NCBI RefSeq assembly: GCF_022539505.1
Contig: NC_061513.1
Coordinates: 182,372,017-182,436,016, forward strand
Direction: 5' to 3'
Source of the DNA: Lolium rigidum
Taxonomy: Eukaryota > Streptophyta > Magnoliopsida > Poales > Poaceae
Length of the DNA stretch: 64,000 bases
Position 1 is the first letter of the stretch. Each line of letters begins with the position of its first letter. A program made the translations under genes and the position numbers. Below, one piece after another: positions 49,353 through 61,500 of the stretch. The notes under the pieces were generated by a model, which had not been told where the DNA came from, ran no database searches, and was given only the letters and a program-made list of their open reading frames with translations.

Positions 49353-50374
49353 TGTGGTGACCCGGCATACCACTGCATGGTGTAGTATGCAAGTCTGATA
49401 TAACACCAATGAAACACCGTTCCACTAGTATTATATCGCTCAGAGTGGTACAACAGAAACATATGCGGGTCCAAGGCATGTCTATAGAATTACAACATTG
49501 ACTCTATTACATAAGATCAGCACAGACCTCCTACTTTACAATGAGGTAAATCTGCAAATAAACTCCAGAAGAACGACTCGTAGTCTAATTCTATCACGAA
49601 CTCTATTTGTAGAGTATTTGACTAGCTATAGAGGCTAAGAATAGATTGTAGCTAAGTAGGAGCTAGGTTGAGGAAGCTAGTTCCTTTCTACTGCTAATCT
49701 AGGTTTTCTCCTTGTTGGATGACGTATCTGACTCCGTTGACAGGGTCCTGTCTCGTGAAGTAGTTGTTGGCTCCTTGGCCTTCGAGTTGTACTGGAGATC
49801 CTCCTTCGATGCCTCCATATCTAAGCAGGGGATTTAAGAGTGGGATGAGTACGAGCGTACTCAACAAGTTCATTATAGGAAAGAAGTGTTTAATGCACTA
49901 GCTACAGCATTAGACCAGAAAGTCTAATACCAATGCAGGTTTTCATAACCATTTCTTCAAAAGGTTGCTTTTATTCGAAGAACTATGTCCGTCGGCCTTC
50001 ACCGGTTTACTAGAACTTCATGGAGTTCCTTTCAGTGCAGCGTTCGCAGCTCCATATCCCGGAACAGGGAGTGACAGTCACGGTTCTTTACACTCGCAGA
50101 GGTGTGTTGCTTTACCCATAAGAGATCTTAACCTTGGTGCCAACCGAGTTGCAGGCTCGTCCACACTTCCTTTGGTGTAAGGCCCGGTATAAGGTCTAGC
50201 CAATCATGTTCCTCCGCTACCTCGAACACCCACCCGTTGTTGCATGCCCCGACCCTGGGTCCACGCCGGTCCCATTATTCCCGTAATTTCAGGGTGGACC
50301 CCGACCACGACGACAGTGCTTGGGCTCTACCATACACTCCTACGCCGGTAGCCGCAACCCATCATAGACCGCAT

Positions 50375-50526
50375 TACCGTGGGGAATTAGAATGGGATCC
50401 CCACCCTCCGGTTGTTCCGCAAGACACAACCGCTACGGCAAGCAATGCTTTACCGTGGGGAATTAGAATGGGATCCCCACCCTCCGGTTGTTCCGCCGTA
50501 TACAACCGCTACGGTAAGCGCATCCG
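50375..50526 (-). repeat. 76-bp tandem duplication in giant LTR
   Basis: Two copies starting TACCGTGGGGAATTAGAATG at 50375 and 50451. The same duplication is in the other LTR (about 59544 and 59620), so it predates this insertion. Confidence 0.85.
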
Positions 50527-51464
50527 TTGATGAACGAGAGGTGGAAACACTTTTGACTACTCCGTCCCACTCCGGATATTATGGTTAACACGGGTATTAC
50601 GGCACAAGAATCACTCGGCGACATTTGTTGTTTAATCCTAGATGGATATAAACCCTTGCAATGGAACCTCCACCATATCAACACAATCCATGGTTCCATT
50701 GCCCACCACATAGTCATATTCATAGTTATGAAAGTAGTGGTTTTGATTTTTATGCAATAGTGATAACCATAATACTTTGCAAGTAATTTGATAGAAATAC
50801 TCAAATGACATGAGCAAGTGATGAACTTGCCTTTCTTGACTGCAAGATTATGCAGGCAAGGTCTTCGATACGCAATAACTCCAAATTCTAAAATAGCATC
50901 ATCGTCCGGTAAGGACGATGTTTAAAAGATTGGCAAGGATGCAATAATGCATAGGTATGAGATGCAATCGTTCTAAGCGTCTCCTAACCCCGATGATTTA
51001 GGATTAGTGAGTGGTAATGATTGGTTTAGGGTGTGTTGCACTTTTAGAGTAATTCACATACAAGGTTCTTATTTAGGTGTGATTACTTGGTATTATAAAC
51101 AGGTGGATAATAAGGCATAGTAATCAATTGAGCACACAAAGAATGATAATTAGCATAATGTTAACAAGTAAAGAACAGTGGTTAGTTTTAACACTATATG
51201 GCATGGTTAATGATTAATTATCTTATACTTCAAAAGAATAACTTTTGAAGAACATGTGCTTAATAAAGAACAAGTATGATAATTAAGTTTGTGGGGTTTC
51301 TATGGTTGACTATGGTTTCATCTTGTTTCTGAAGTTAGTATTAGATGGATCACAACCTAGTTGGATTCATCAGCCTACTAGGCTTGAATTGTGGAATTAA
51401 GCCTAAATATCTTAATTACCAATAGTTGTTATCAAGGTGGTATACCTTGTTGGTGATAGCTGGC

Positions 51465-52245
51465 TAGGGTTTATAGGTCCTATTAGGTAGGGTTGATGAG
51501 TACTCTCTATTTATTTCAAAAGAATAACTTTTGAAGAACATACTTCTTAAATAATAAGAAGTATGTTAATTAGGGTTTAGGTGGTCTAGGTTTTACTGTT
51601 GGTTCTATTAAGTAAGGAATAATTGGCTCCTGAATAGGATGGTTGATAAGTATCCAACATTAGTAGGGTTTAGTGGAATATGGTTCGGTAATGCTCAGGA
51701 TTTGGCATAGTTGCTCCTGAGGTTCATCACATTGGTGTGATGTTAATTAGGAATGAATAAGGATGCTGGATTTGGGTAGTAAGACCTAGGGTTTATACTT
51801 GGTTAACCCTACTTGATTAATTAGACCTGATGAAGATAAATACTTGGGATATCCATATATTAGTGATAGGTCTTTTACATTTTATGTGGCCAAGGCAAAT
51901 ATTTAGTTGCTATTAGGGTTCTATGCTTTGAAAGAAGGTACCATGATCACATGTTGTAACCTAGGGTTAGGTTTAGAAGCAATTTAGGTTTCACAGGTAG
52001 TAATGGACTAGGGTCTAAATGGCATTAGGGTTTTAGGATTACTCATGAAATGATGAGGTTATCACTTTATTTATAAGTGAACTAGGGTTTCTTAATTACC
52101 CTATAATTATTTGATTAATATCTTCATTATAGAGTTGAAGTTATTAGTATCTTAGAAATAAAAATAATATTGAATTTGGCTTTTTATTATTTTTGTAATG
52201 GATTAATAATTAAGATAATTATTATTTAGGGTTTAAAATCCTCCT
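51465..52245 (-). repeat. Telobox-rich segment of giant LTR
   Basis: At least eight TAGGGTTT/TAGGGTTA motifs in one orientation (51465, 51571, 51664, 51787, 51962, 52026, 52083, 52237), read as AAACCCTA on the element strand, downstream of its TATA box. The same cluster is in the second LTR (about 60640-61410). Confidence 0.75.
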
Positions 52246-53187
52246 AATAAGGATTTAATAAGTTAATAATAAAAGAAATTTAATTTTAATGTTTTTCTTA
52301 TTTACTTACTGGTTTTTATTTATTTTATGAATTTTAAAAGTATTTAGAATTAAAATAAAAGGCTTAAATAACAAGTATTAAACAATTGAATTTTTTATTA
52401 GAAATAAAAATTCCATATTATATTTTTATTGAATATAGATTGAATTTCTAAGAATTTTGATATCTTATTTGTATTTTTCTGAATTATAATGAATTTTATA
52501 AATTAATGCAAAGTTTCAGTAATTAATGGAATTTGAATTTGAAACAAAATGACTAAACACACCCGGGCTAGTGTTACCCAGGGACACAGACAGTGGGGCC
52601 GTGTCCACCTCATCCGCCACGCAAGCTTTGACCAAGTCAAAATCGCCGGCGTGGCGATGGACACGGTGGCCGGCGGCAAGTGAACGACGGCGCCGATGAT
52701 CCGAGGCGCGAGAGGACGAGCGACTAATCTCGCTCGATCCAAGCACGCAAGGGTGAGCTATTTGGTGGCGGCGCCGCTACTCAATGGTCACCGGAGCGGC
52801 GGCGGCGATGATGTCCGACGGCGGCGGACACGGGCATACGATGCTAAGAGGCTACGGCGACGAGGGGATGTAATAATAGGCTCCTGAGATTCGTATGATC
52901 ACCTTGAGGCTTCCTGTAGGGTCGCCGATGTCGATTGAAGACGGAGGCGTCGCGGCGGTCGCCATTTCTCTCTCAGTACCGCGAAAGGGATCGGCTCAAT
53001 TCTTCCTCCTCCGAGCTTCCCTCGCTATGTGACTGCACCAGATGAACGAGGACGTCGGGGCGCTCCTCCTGGGCCTATCGGTTGGCTCCGGGGTGGTCAG
53101 AAACGGTGGGGCTAGATGGTTGCCGGCGAGCTAGGGTTTCGGCGCAACGAGAAAGAAGAAAATGGGGTGCTAGGGTTTGCTTCCCCG

Positions 53188-53195
53188 TATTTATA
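53188..53195 (-). promoter_or_regulatory. TATA box of giant LTR
   Basis: Minus strand CGTATAAATACGGGG, a strong TATA consensus in a GC-rich setting; repeated at 62379-62386. It divides the LTR into U3 and a long (about 3.8 kb) transcribed R-U5. Confidence 0.65.
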
Positions 53196-55661
53196 CGGTC
53201 TCCGATAGGCGTCGTCGAGCTCGTGGTCAATAACGGTGGCCGGGACGTGTCCCAATTCGTCGCCGTGTCGACCTCCCGCGCGTCCAGCAACGGAGACGAA
53301 GACGACGACGTCTTCTCGTCTATATCCACACGAAGGGGTACTTGGGCTGGCGTTGGGCTGCTGCTTGGGCCGCGTGGGTGGACTCCTGCTGGGCCAGTTG
53401 TTGGGCTGCTGCGCTCTGGTGAGGTCCAGGTAAGCCCTTTCTTCTTTTTCTCTTTTATTATTTTCTGGTTTGTATTTCTATTTTGAATTCAGATTTGAAT
53501 TCATATTTTAACTCTTTTCTGTTTTGCAGGCATTGGACAATTTGTATTAGGATTTGATAACAATGGTCAGTGCATTATTTTATTGTTCAAGACAAATGTG
53601 TAATGCATGATTATGTTGGTATCCTTGTGGTTTCTTTTTAAATTTTTAATTTAGCCATGAATTTATGTGGTCTATGAAATTCCTTTTCCTCCTTGCAATA
53701 CAACTTTCTTTTGAATTATTTAAAGTGTATAATTGGTGCTCAAAGCATTTTAAAGTTTATTATGAGGTTTTGGTTTCTTAATTGAGAGTTTGTTTCACTT
53801 ACATATTATTTTATGGGATCACCCATTTATTAGAGTTTTGTAAATTCTCTTATAACCCCCTTTTATTAAGGTTGATGCTATTATTATACTTAGAAGTATC
53901 AAAGTAGGTATTGGTTCCATCATGGCTGATCTTGGTTACAAAGATAAATGGTTGATCTCTACACTTATGGTTTTAATTATAGTATTGAGCACTAGGTTAA
54001 TCTTAGGTTCAATAGTTGAAGCATAAGATTTAGTTTGTGAGCAATTCTAGAGTTCTAATGATGTTCACCTAATGGCAATTGGTTTGAATTTTAATTATGG
54101 CCTAGGTTTATATGATGATCACTATAGTGATGCATGAACTAGGGTTGAGATTTAATTCTAGGTTATAGAGATAGGATGACACCACATTGCATGAGCTAGG
54201 GTTTAATCTCCCCTAACCATGGTAATATGGTCACTTACTTCAAATCTTATGTGCTTCTCTAATTACTGAGGATTTGAAGATTGGTTTTATCTTCTACCAA
54301 CTAACCTCTATTATTTCCCTCAATTAATCATTACAAGTAACTAAAGTAGTTATGTTTCTTTTTATAGTTAACTTTGGTCATATGGATGGATGATTTCTCA
54401 CCATATTAAGTATGGTGTTTTACTCTAAGGTTTTCTTATGGTTCTGAAATGGTAGATAAATGGAATGTAGATGTGGTAGAATTGTACTTATGATCACCAA
54501 GTGATTCACAAGTTAAAGTTAGGATATAAGCCTATGGTTGCTTACTAGCTACCTCCCTATGATTTCATGTGGTGAATGAGATCTACTTATCCTATTAGAG
54601 TTTATCCTCAATACCCCAAGAACATGATCATGGATTAGGCATGGTCAACTTGTTCTTAATATATCTACCTCAAGTTCTTAGGGTTTATGATCTTCACCCA
54701 ATTTATAATGATCAATGTTTGGATTCCTAATGTATCTCTCATTAAATAGGTTTCTCACTTCCATGATCAAGTATTGTCTTGATCAACTAGGGTATAATAT
54801 CTCTCTTATAATTTATTGGGTGGACATGACTATGGTTGTCTCAATAGATTATATCCCAGGAGAATACCTGAGATATTCTGTTAGGGTTCTACTTAAACAA
54901 TGTTGATATTATCATCTGGGTATATGGATAGTTTTCTCCCTCATATTCAAGTGTTGGTTTAACTTTCTTGAGTGTAACATCTTAGCTTGAGCTCCCTCAT
55001 AAATAGATAGTTATTCTAGGGTTTCTCTCAAAGACAATGATTTGAATTTATGAATGAATATCCAATGTTTAACTCAAAGTTTGTTATTACTTCTTTATTA
55101 AATAATGTAGGACTCTCATCCCTCTAGGTTTGATGTAATATTAATTTAGAATAAAGAAGGATTATATTCCTTAGTTGGATCTCCTTGTCTTGTATCCAAG
55201 GTTGAAATAGAATGAATACCATGAGGTTCATGGTTGGATCATAGATTAGTTTGAGACATGGAAAAGATGAGGGAAGAATGTTTTCTCCATTTTATTGTTA
55301 CTTGGTTTGCAGTTGAATTGGTGTTCAGATGCTATGGCAAGGATTAACTTATTATGATCTGTTATAAGATCAAGCAATTGATCATTGATTAAAGTGTTGT
55401 TGTCTTGATTATTAGTTCCATTTGATCTAACCCCTTAGATCAAATCATCTCTACCCAAAACAAGGTTGAAGCAAAGTCACATTGAGGTTTATAGCGCTTG
55501 ACTTGATGAGCTACTTCAATTCCACCAAGATCAAGTGAAACTTTAGTTACTGTGACTGTTTTACTTTTAAGCGCGAAAATTCCCTAGATTTTCTATGCAT
55601 GAATGCAATGCACACATCTGTTTCCTCTATTTTTTGTAACCCCAATACCTGGGATATTACA

Positions 55662-55676
55662 GTCTCTACCCCTTAA
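55662..55676 (-). other. Polypurine tract of giant-LTR element
   Basis: The minus strand reads TTAAGGGGTAGAGAC directly before the LTR start TGTAATATCC, the usual plus-strand primer layout in Ty3/gypsy elements. It shows the LTR at 49353-55661 is the 3' LTR. Confidence 0.75.
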
Positions 55677-58508
55677 ACTAAACTTCGTCCTCGAAGTTTG
55701 ATCTCTCTCACGTTTCCGAAGTGTGGATCTGACTTGTGCAGTCTACGACTTTTCTCGAACTCCGTGGTGATCTCACTGGATATAATTGAATATATCCCTT
55801 GTCTAGATTCTTCCTGGAATCCATTAGTGTCTGACATCAAACAACTATTACTTCCTTTACTTCCATGATTTCTTCCAATATTATAATCTTGTTTCCTTTC
55901 TCATTGAATATTCAATGATTGGGACTTCTTCTGGTCCTGACAGTCTTAATTGAGGACTAATTGGATAACATTCTCCTATTTGATAAAATAGGTTTTTGTT
56001 TTTCCCTTATTACCAAAAGTGCAGTAATGGTACTTGGTAAAGCACTTACCATGGAAATGGTTGTGATGGTTTATTTTCCTAGGAATGGATTAGACTCATT
56101 TAGTCCATCCAATCATGGTTTATAGTTGATACCTATAATTGTTTTGGTTTCTTTAGGTTCCATGAAAGGAATCATTCTATTAGTCTCGTGGTTCCGGTAT
56201 GGTCAATTTCCTTCGGTCTTTGGTCTTCTTGAGCTGTATTTGGTCTATGGTATTTTCTTCGTCCAACTTCTTTATGCTTAACTTACTTGAGCCTTCGTAC
56301 TTCCGAGTAGATTTTACTCACTTTCTCAAGTTATAGTCCACTTCTTACTTCCTCGAGGTATGAACCTCGGCTTCGGTCCGACTTCCTTCGAAAGTAATGT
56401 TCAACAATCTTATGAAAATAAGATCGAACTTCCTCTCAGTTCAGACCTTCTTCTTCTATTATGCTCAAAGTATTGAGTTATTGTACATCCAACTCAATCT
56501 TTACTCTACCCCTTAGAGTTTTCTTATGGTCTTCAACTCCTTTTTTTCCAACTATTGGTCTGATGATTAGAATATTGGTATAGGTCTTGTTTATAAATTA
56601 TATTCCTCTAAGGTTTTGCGAAGAAACTTTGTGGTGTATCCACTCAATTGTGGACATCCAATGTGAATCCTTTGACTTAATGTTTATCGATCTAGCTATT
56701 TGGCTGACAAGATTTTTATTTGTTCACAAACTTTTGTTACAACTAATTAAATCGTGGACTATTTGTAATTCCAGATGATACCAGCTGTGGTTATTATACC
56801 AACTGTGGCTATTTGATATCTAAAATTGGATTCTATTTTAGGTTCTGATCAACTGGACGAGACATCTTCTGCTTTATCTCGCAGTATTGATCCTATACGA
56901 ATTATGGTCTTCTGATCCCAACTATGATCTTCTTACATCTGCTATGGTTTCATATATCACCTTCCTTCATTCAGGGTTTATTTTGCAAGAAAACCACTAG
57001 CGGACACTATGAATATAGTATCCTAAGTGATTTCCCATGCATTCCCTCTTCTATGTTGACTATGGATCTGCTTCAGCTTCACCATAATCACCATATTTCT
57101 TACCTTCATGCTTCTCATGTACTAAAGTACTCCTCTGTTGAGGTAAAGCATGAGTTTTGGTTGATACTTCCTTCTGAATATTGTGGTTGCTTCCCACAAC
57201 TTTATTTCCTTTCTCTGATGAACCTTCATCTAGTCTTCGGAATCTTCCAGAATTTGTCACTTCCTCACACGAATACCATTACCCTCTAGAACTATAGCAT
57301 CAAGTAAGGACTTGATATTGCAACATGCATTTGCATATCAAAGTCTAACTTCATGTATGGATCTAGTCAAACAATGAAGATCCAATAAAATCCAAGAAGA
57401 TTCAGCTTTGTGCATATAATACACACCATCATAAGCCTGAATATGATTGTTGAGTAAGACATCTCTAAACATCAGGCTCTGATGTGTAGTATAGAACACC
57501 ACATAATATAGGTTTATATCGTGGTACTTAGCACGAATATAGGGAATTCTACTATTTGTCTCAACCTTTACCTTAATTGCACATTTGCAATGAGATAAAC
57601 TTGAAACAAAGTGGTTTGGGATGGTTAAGGTTAACCTAATTTTCTTTGGAAGTACTACTTAACTTAGTATTATACCATATATAAGTACCAGTGAGAATTA
57701 TTTTGTATGATACCTCTAGTTCTAATATGGTTACTCTGAATACATATTTATTAGGATATAGTTCCTATATTTCTAAGTGTTTCTACCATAAGCATATGGT
57801 CATGATGTGCTTGGCACACTTCCCATATTTTTGGAACACAATTCTTGCACTATCGTTTTACACTTGGCTTCTTGTTGTACTTCTTCTAAGTATTTATGAT
57901 GTTCTAGTCCATCACATAACGATTCTCAGGTGAATCATATATGATTAACAACTCTTCCTTGTAAATAAGCATATGTTTATTCATATCTCTCTTCCTTACC
58001 TCCCATGATTGATTCATCATGGTCTATACTACTTCATATAACTCATATTTATCACTTGCTATCAGTTGTTTTACAAGTTTGGATAATTTACTTACTCATT
58101 ACTTAACTTAGTCTACATTTTCTATTAGGATATCTTCATTATCCTTATCACTTGATATTACTCATATTACAGGTCTGGATAATTTTATATAATCATAACA
58201 TGTGTTGGTACACATCTTCCAATAGGATATCTTCCTTATGATTGTATCCTCTCTTTGGACTACCATGTATTGTATACCAACTGCGATCAACTCATCTATT
58301 ATTATAAGGACTTATTGATGTTCTACATGTTTAGGATTAGCTAACTAACTTAGGGAAAAATGTTGACTTAAGTGTGTCAGGATTATTCTCAAGTGAATAT
58401 CCATCTCAAGTCATAAGAAGTATTTGGTTTACCTAGGACAACTTCCTATAGACACTACCAATCCTATAGGTCTCCTTTAAAGGGTTTTAATCCTAAGGTC
58501 AAAGCATT

Positions 58509-58520
58509 TGCTCGATACCA
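58509..58520 (-). other. Initiator-Met tRNA primer site
   Basis: Minus strand TGGTATCGAGCA two bases inside the LTR end; canonical TGGTATCAGAGC. It fixes the LTR starting at 58523 as the 5' LTR of a minus-strand element. Confidence 0.78.
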
Positions 58521-58522
58521 AC

Positions 58523-61500
58523 TGTGGTGACCCGGCATACCACCGCATGGTGTAGTATGCAAGTCTGATATAACACCAATGAAACACCGTTCCACTAGTA
58601 TTATATCGCTCGCAGTGGTACAACATAAACATATGCGGGTCCAAGGCATGTCTATAGAATTACAACATTGACTCTATTACATAAGATCAGCACAGACCTC
58701 CTACTTTACAATGAGGTAAATCCGCAAATAAACTCCGGAAGAACGACTCGTAGTCTAATTCTATCACGAACTCTATTTGTAGAGTATTTGACTAGCTATA
58801 GAGGCTAAGAATAGATTCTAGCTAAGTAGGAGCTAGGTTGAGGAAGCTAGTTCCTTTCTACCGCTAATCTAGGTTTTCTCCTTGTTGGATGACGTATTCG
58901 ACTCCGTTGACGTGGTCCTGTCTCGTGAAGTAGTTGTTGGCTCCTTGGCCTTCGAGTTGTACTCGGAGATCCTCCTTCGATGCCTCCATATATAAGCGGG
59001 GATTTAAGAGTGGGATGAGTACGAGCGTACTCAACAAGTTCATTATAGGAAAGAGGTGTTTAATGCACTAGCTACAGCATTAGACCAGAAAGTCTAATAC
59101 CAATGCAAGTTTTCATAACCATTTCTTCAAAAGGTTGCTTTTATTCAGAAGAACTATGTCCGTCAGCCTTCACCGGTTTACTAGAACTTCATGGAGTTCC
59201 TTTCCGGCAGCGTTCGCAGCTCCATATCCCGGAACAGGGAGTGACAGGTCACGGTTCTTTACACTCGCGGAGGTGTGTTGCTTTACCCATAAGAGATCTT
59301 AACCTTGGTGCCAACCGAGTTGCAGGCTCGTCCACACTTCCTTTGGTGTGAGGCCCGGTATAAGGTCTAGCCAATCATGTTCCTCCGCTACTTCGAACAC
59401 CCACCCGTTGTTGCATGCCCCGACCCTGGGTCCACGCCGGTCCCATTATTCCCGTAATTTCAGGGTGGACCCCGACCACGACGACGATGCTGGGCTCTAC
59501 CATACACTCCTACGCCGGTAGCCGCAACCCATCATAGACCGCATTACCGTGGGGAATTAGAATGGGATCCCCACCCTCCGGTTGTTCCGCAAGACACAAC
59601 TGCTACGGCAAGCAATGCTTTACCGTGGGGAATTAGAATGGGATCCCCACCCTCCGGTTGTTCCGCCGGATACAACTCGCTACGGTAAGCGCATCCGTTG
59701 ATGAACGAGAGGTGGAAACACTTTTGACTACTCCGTCCCACTCCGGATCTTATGGTTAACACGGGTATTACGGCACAAGAATCACCGGCGACATTTGTTG
59801 TTTAATCCTAGATGGATATAAACCCTTGCAATGGAACCTCCACCATATCAACACAATCCATGGTTCCATTGCCCACCACATAGTCATATTCATAGTTATG
59901 AAAGTAGTGGTTTTGATTTTTATGCAATAGTGATAACCATAATACTTTGCAAGTAATTTGATAGAAATACTCAAATGACATGAGCAAGTGATGAACTTGC
60001 CTTTCTTGACTCGCAAGATTATGCAGGCAAGGTCTTCGATACGCAATAACTCCAAATTCTGAAATAGCATCATCGTCCGGTAAGGACGATGTTTAAAAGA
60101 TTGGCAAGGATGCAATAATGCATAGGTATGAGATGCAATCGTTCTAAGCGTCTCCTAACCCCGATGATTTAGGATTTGTGAGTGGTAATGATTGGTTTAG
60201 GGTGTGTTGCACTTTTAGAGTAATTCACATACAAGGTTCTTATTTAGGTGTGATTACTTGGTATTATAAACAGGTGGATAATAAGGCATAGTAATCAATT
60301 GAGCACACAAAGAATGATAATTAGCATAATGTTAACAAGTAAAGAACAAGTGGTTAGTTTTAACACTATATGGCATGGTTAATGATTAATTATCTTATAC
60401 TTCAAAAGAATAACTTTTGAAGAACATGTGCTTAATAAAGAACAAGTATGATAATTAAGTTTGTGGGGTTTCTATGGTTGACTATGGTTTCATCTTGTTT
60501 CTGAAGTTAGTATTAGATGGATCACAACCTAGTTGGATTCATCAGCTACTAGGCTTGAATTGTGGAATTAAGCCTAAATATCTTAATTACCAATAGTTGT
60601 TATCAAGGTGGTATACCTTGTTGGTGATAGCTGGCTAGGGTTTATAGGTCCTATTAGGTAGGGTTGATGAGTACTCTCTATTTATTTCAAAAGAATAACT
60701 TTTGAAGAACATACTTCTTAAATAATAAGAAGTATGTTAATTAGGGTTTAGGTGGTCTAGGTTTTACTGTTGGTTCTATTAAGTAAGGAATAATTGGCTC
60801 CTGAATAGCATGGTTGATAAGTATCCAACATTAGTAGGGTTTAGTGGAATATGGTTCGGTAATGCTCAGGATTTGGCATAGTTGCTTCCTGAGGTTCATC
60901 ACATTGGTGTGATGTTAATTAGGAATGAATAAGGATGCTGGATTTGGGTAGTAAGACCTAGGGTTTATACTTGGTTAACCCTACTTGATTAATTAGACCT
61001 GATGAAGATAAATACTTGGGATATCCATATATTAGTGATAGGTCTTTTACATTTTATGTGGCCAAGGCAAATATTTAGTTGCTATTAGGGTTCTATGCTT
61101 TGAAAGAAGGTACCATGATCACATGTTGTAACCTAGGGTTAGGTTTAGAAGCAATTTAGGTTTCACAGGTAGTAATGGACTAGGGTCTAAATGGAATTAG
61201 GGTTTTAGGATTACTCATGAAATGATGAGGTTATCACTTTATTTATAAGTGAACTAGGGTTTCTTAATTACCCTATAATTATTGGATTAATATCTTCATT
61301 ATAGAGTTGAAGTTATTAGTATCTTAGAAATAAAAATAATATTGAATTTGGCTTTTTATTATTTTTGTAATGGATTAATAATTAAGATAATTATTATTTA
61401 GGGTTTAAAATCCTCCTAATAAGGATTTAATAAGTTAATAATAAAAGAAATTTAATTTTAATGTTTTTCTTATTTACTTACTGGTTTTTATTTATTTTAT

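Larger units (their letters stand above)
49353..55661 (-). mobile_element. 3' LTR of giant-LTR gypsy element, about 6.3 kb
   Basis: 6309 bp from TGTAATATCCCAGG (minus strand start at 55661) to ...GGTCACCACA at 49353, repeated from 58523 to the window end. A minus-strand TATAAATA box at 53188-53195 puts U3 at about 53.2-55.7 kb and R-U5 at about 49.4-53.2 kb. It contains a 76-bp tandem duplication (50375-50526), a telobox cluster and a GC-rich block (52600-53430), but no real gene. It inserted into the gag ending at 49352; expected duplication CAAGC (49348-49352). Confidence 0.85.
55662..58522 (-). mobile_element. Interior of giant-LTR element, non-coding
   Basis: Only 2861 bp between polypurine tract and primer site. 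The longest minus-strand frames are about 60-70 codons and no gag, protease, RT or integrase motif is seen, although a frame at 57060-57260 is charged and Gln/His-rich like a degraded gag linker. This is the structure of a large retrotransposon derivative (LARD) mobilised in trans. Confidence 0.7.

Noticed and set aside
51465..52245. Telomere-like motifs as an interstitial telomere
   Set aside because: Motifs are single and dispersed, not a tandem TTTAGGG tract.
52503..53486. GC-rich ORFs inside the giant LTR on both strands
   Set aside because: They fall in R-U5/U3 of the LTR, have no family match, and change frame between the two LTR copies.
49353..58522. Large direct repeat read as a segmental gene duplication
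   Set aside because: Primer site, polypurine tract and TG..CA ends show the repeats are the LTRs of one element.
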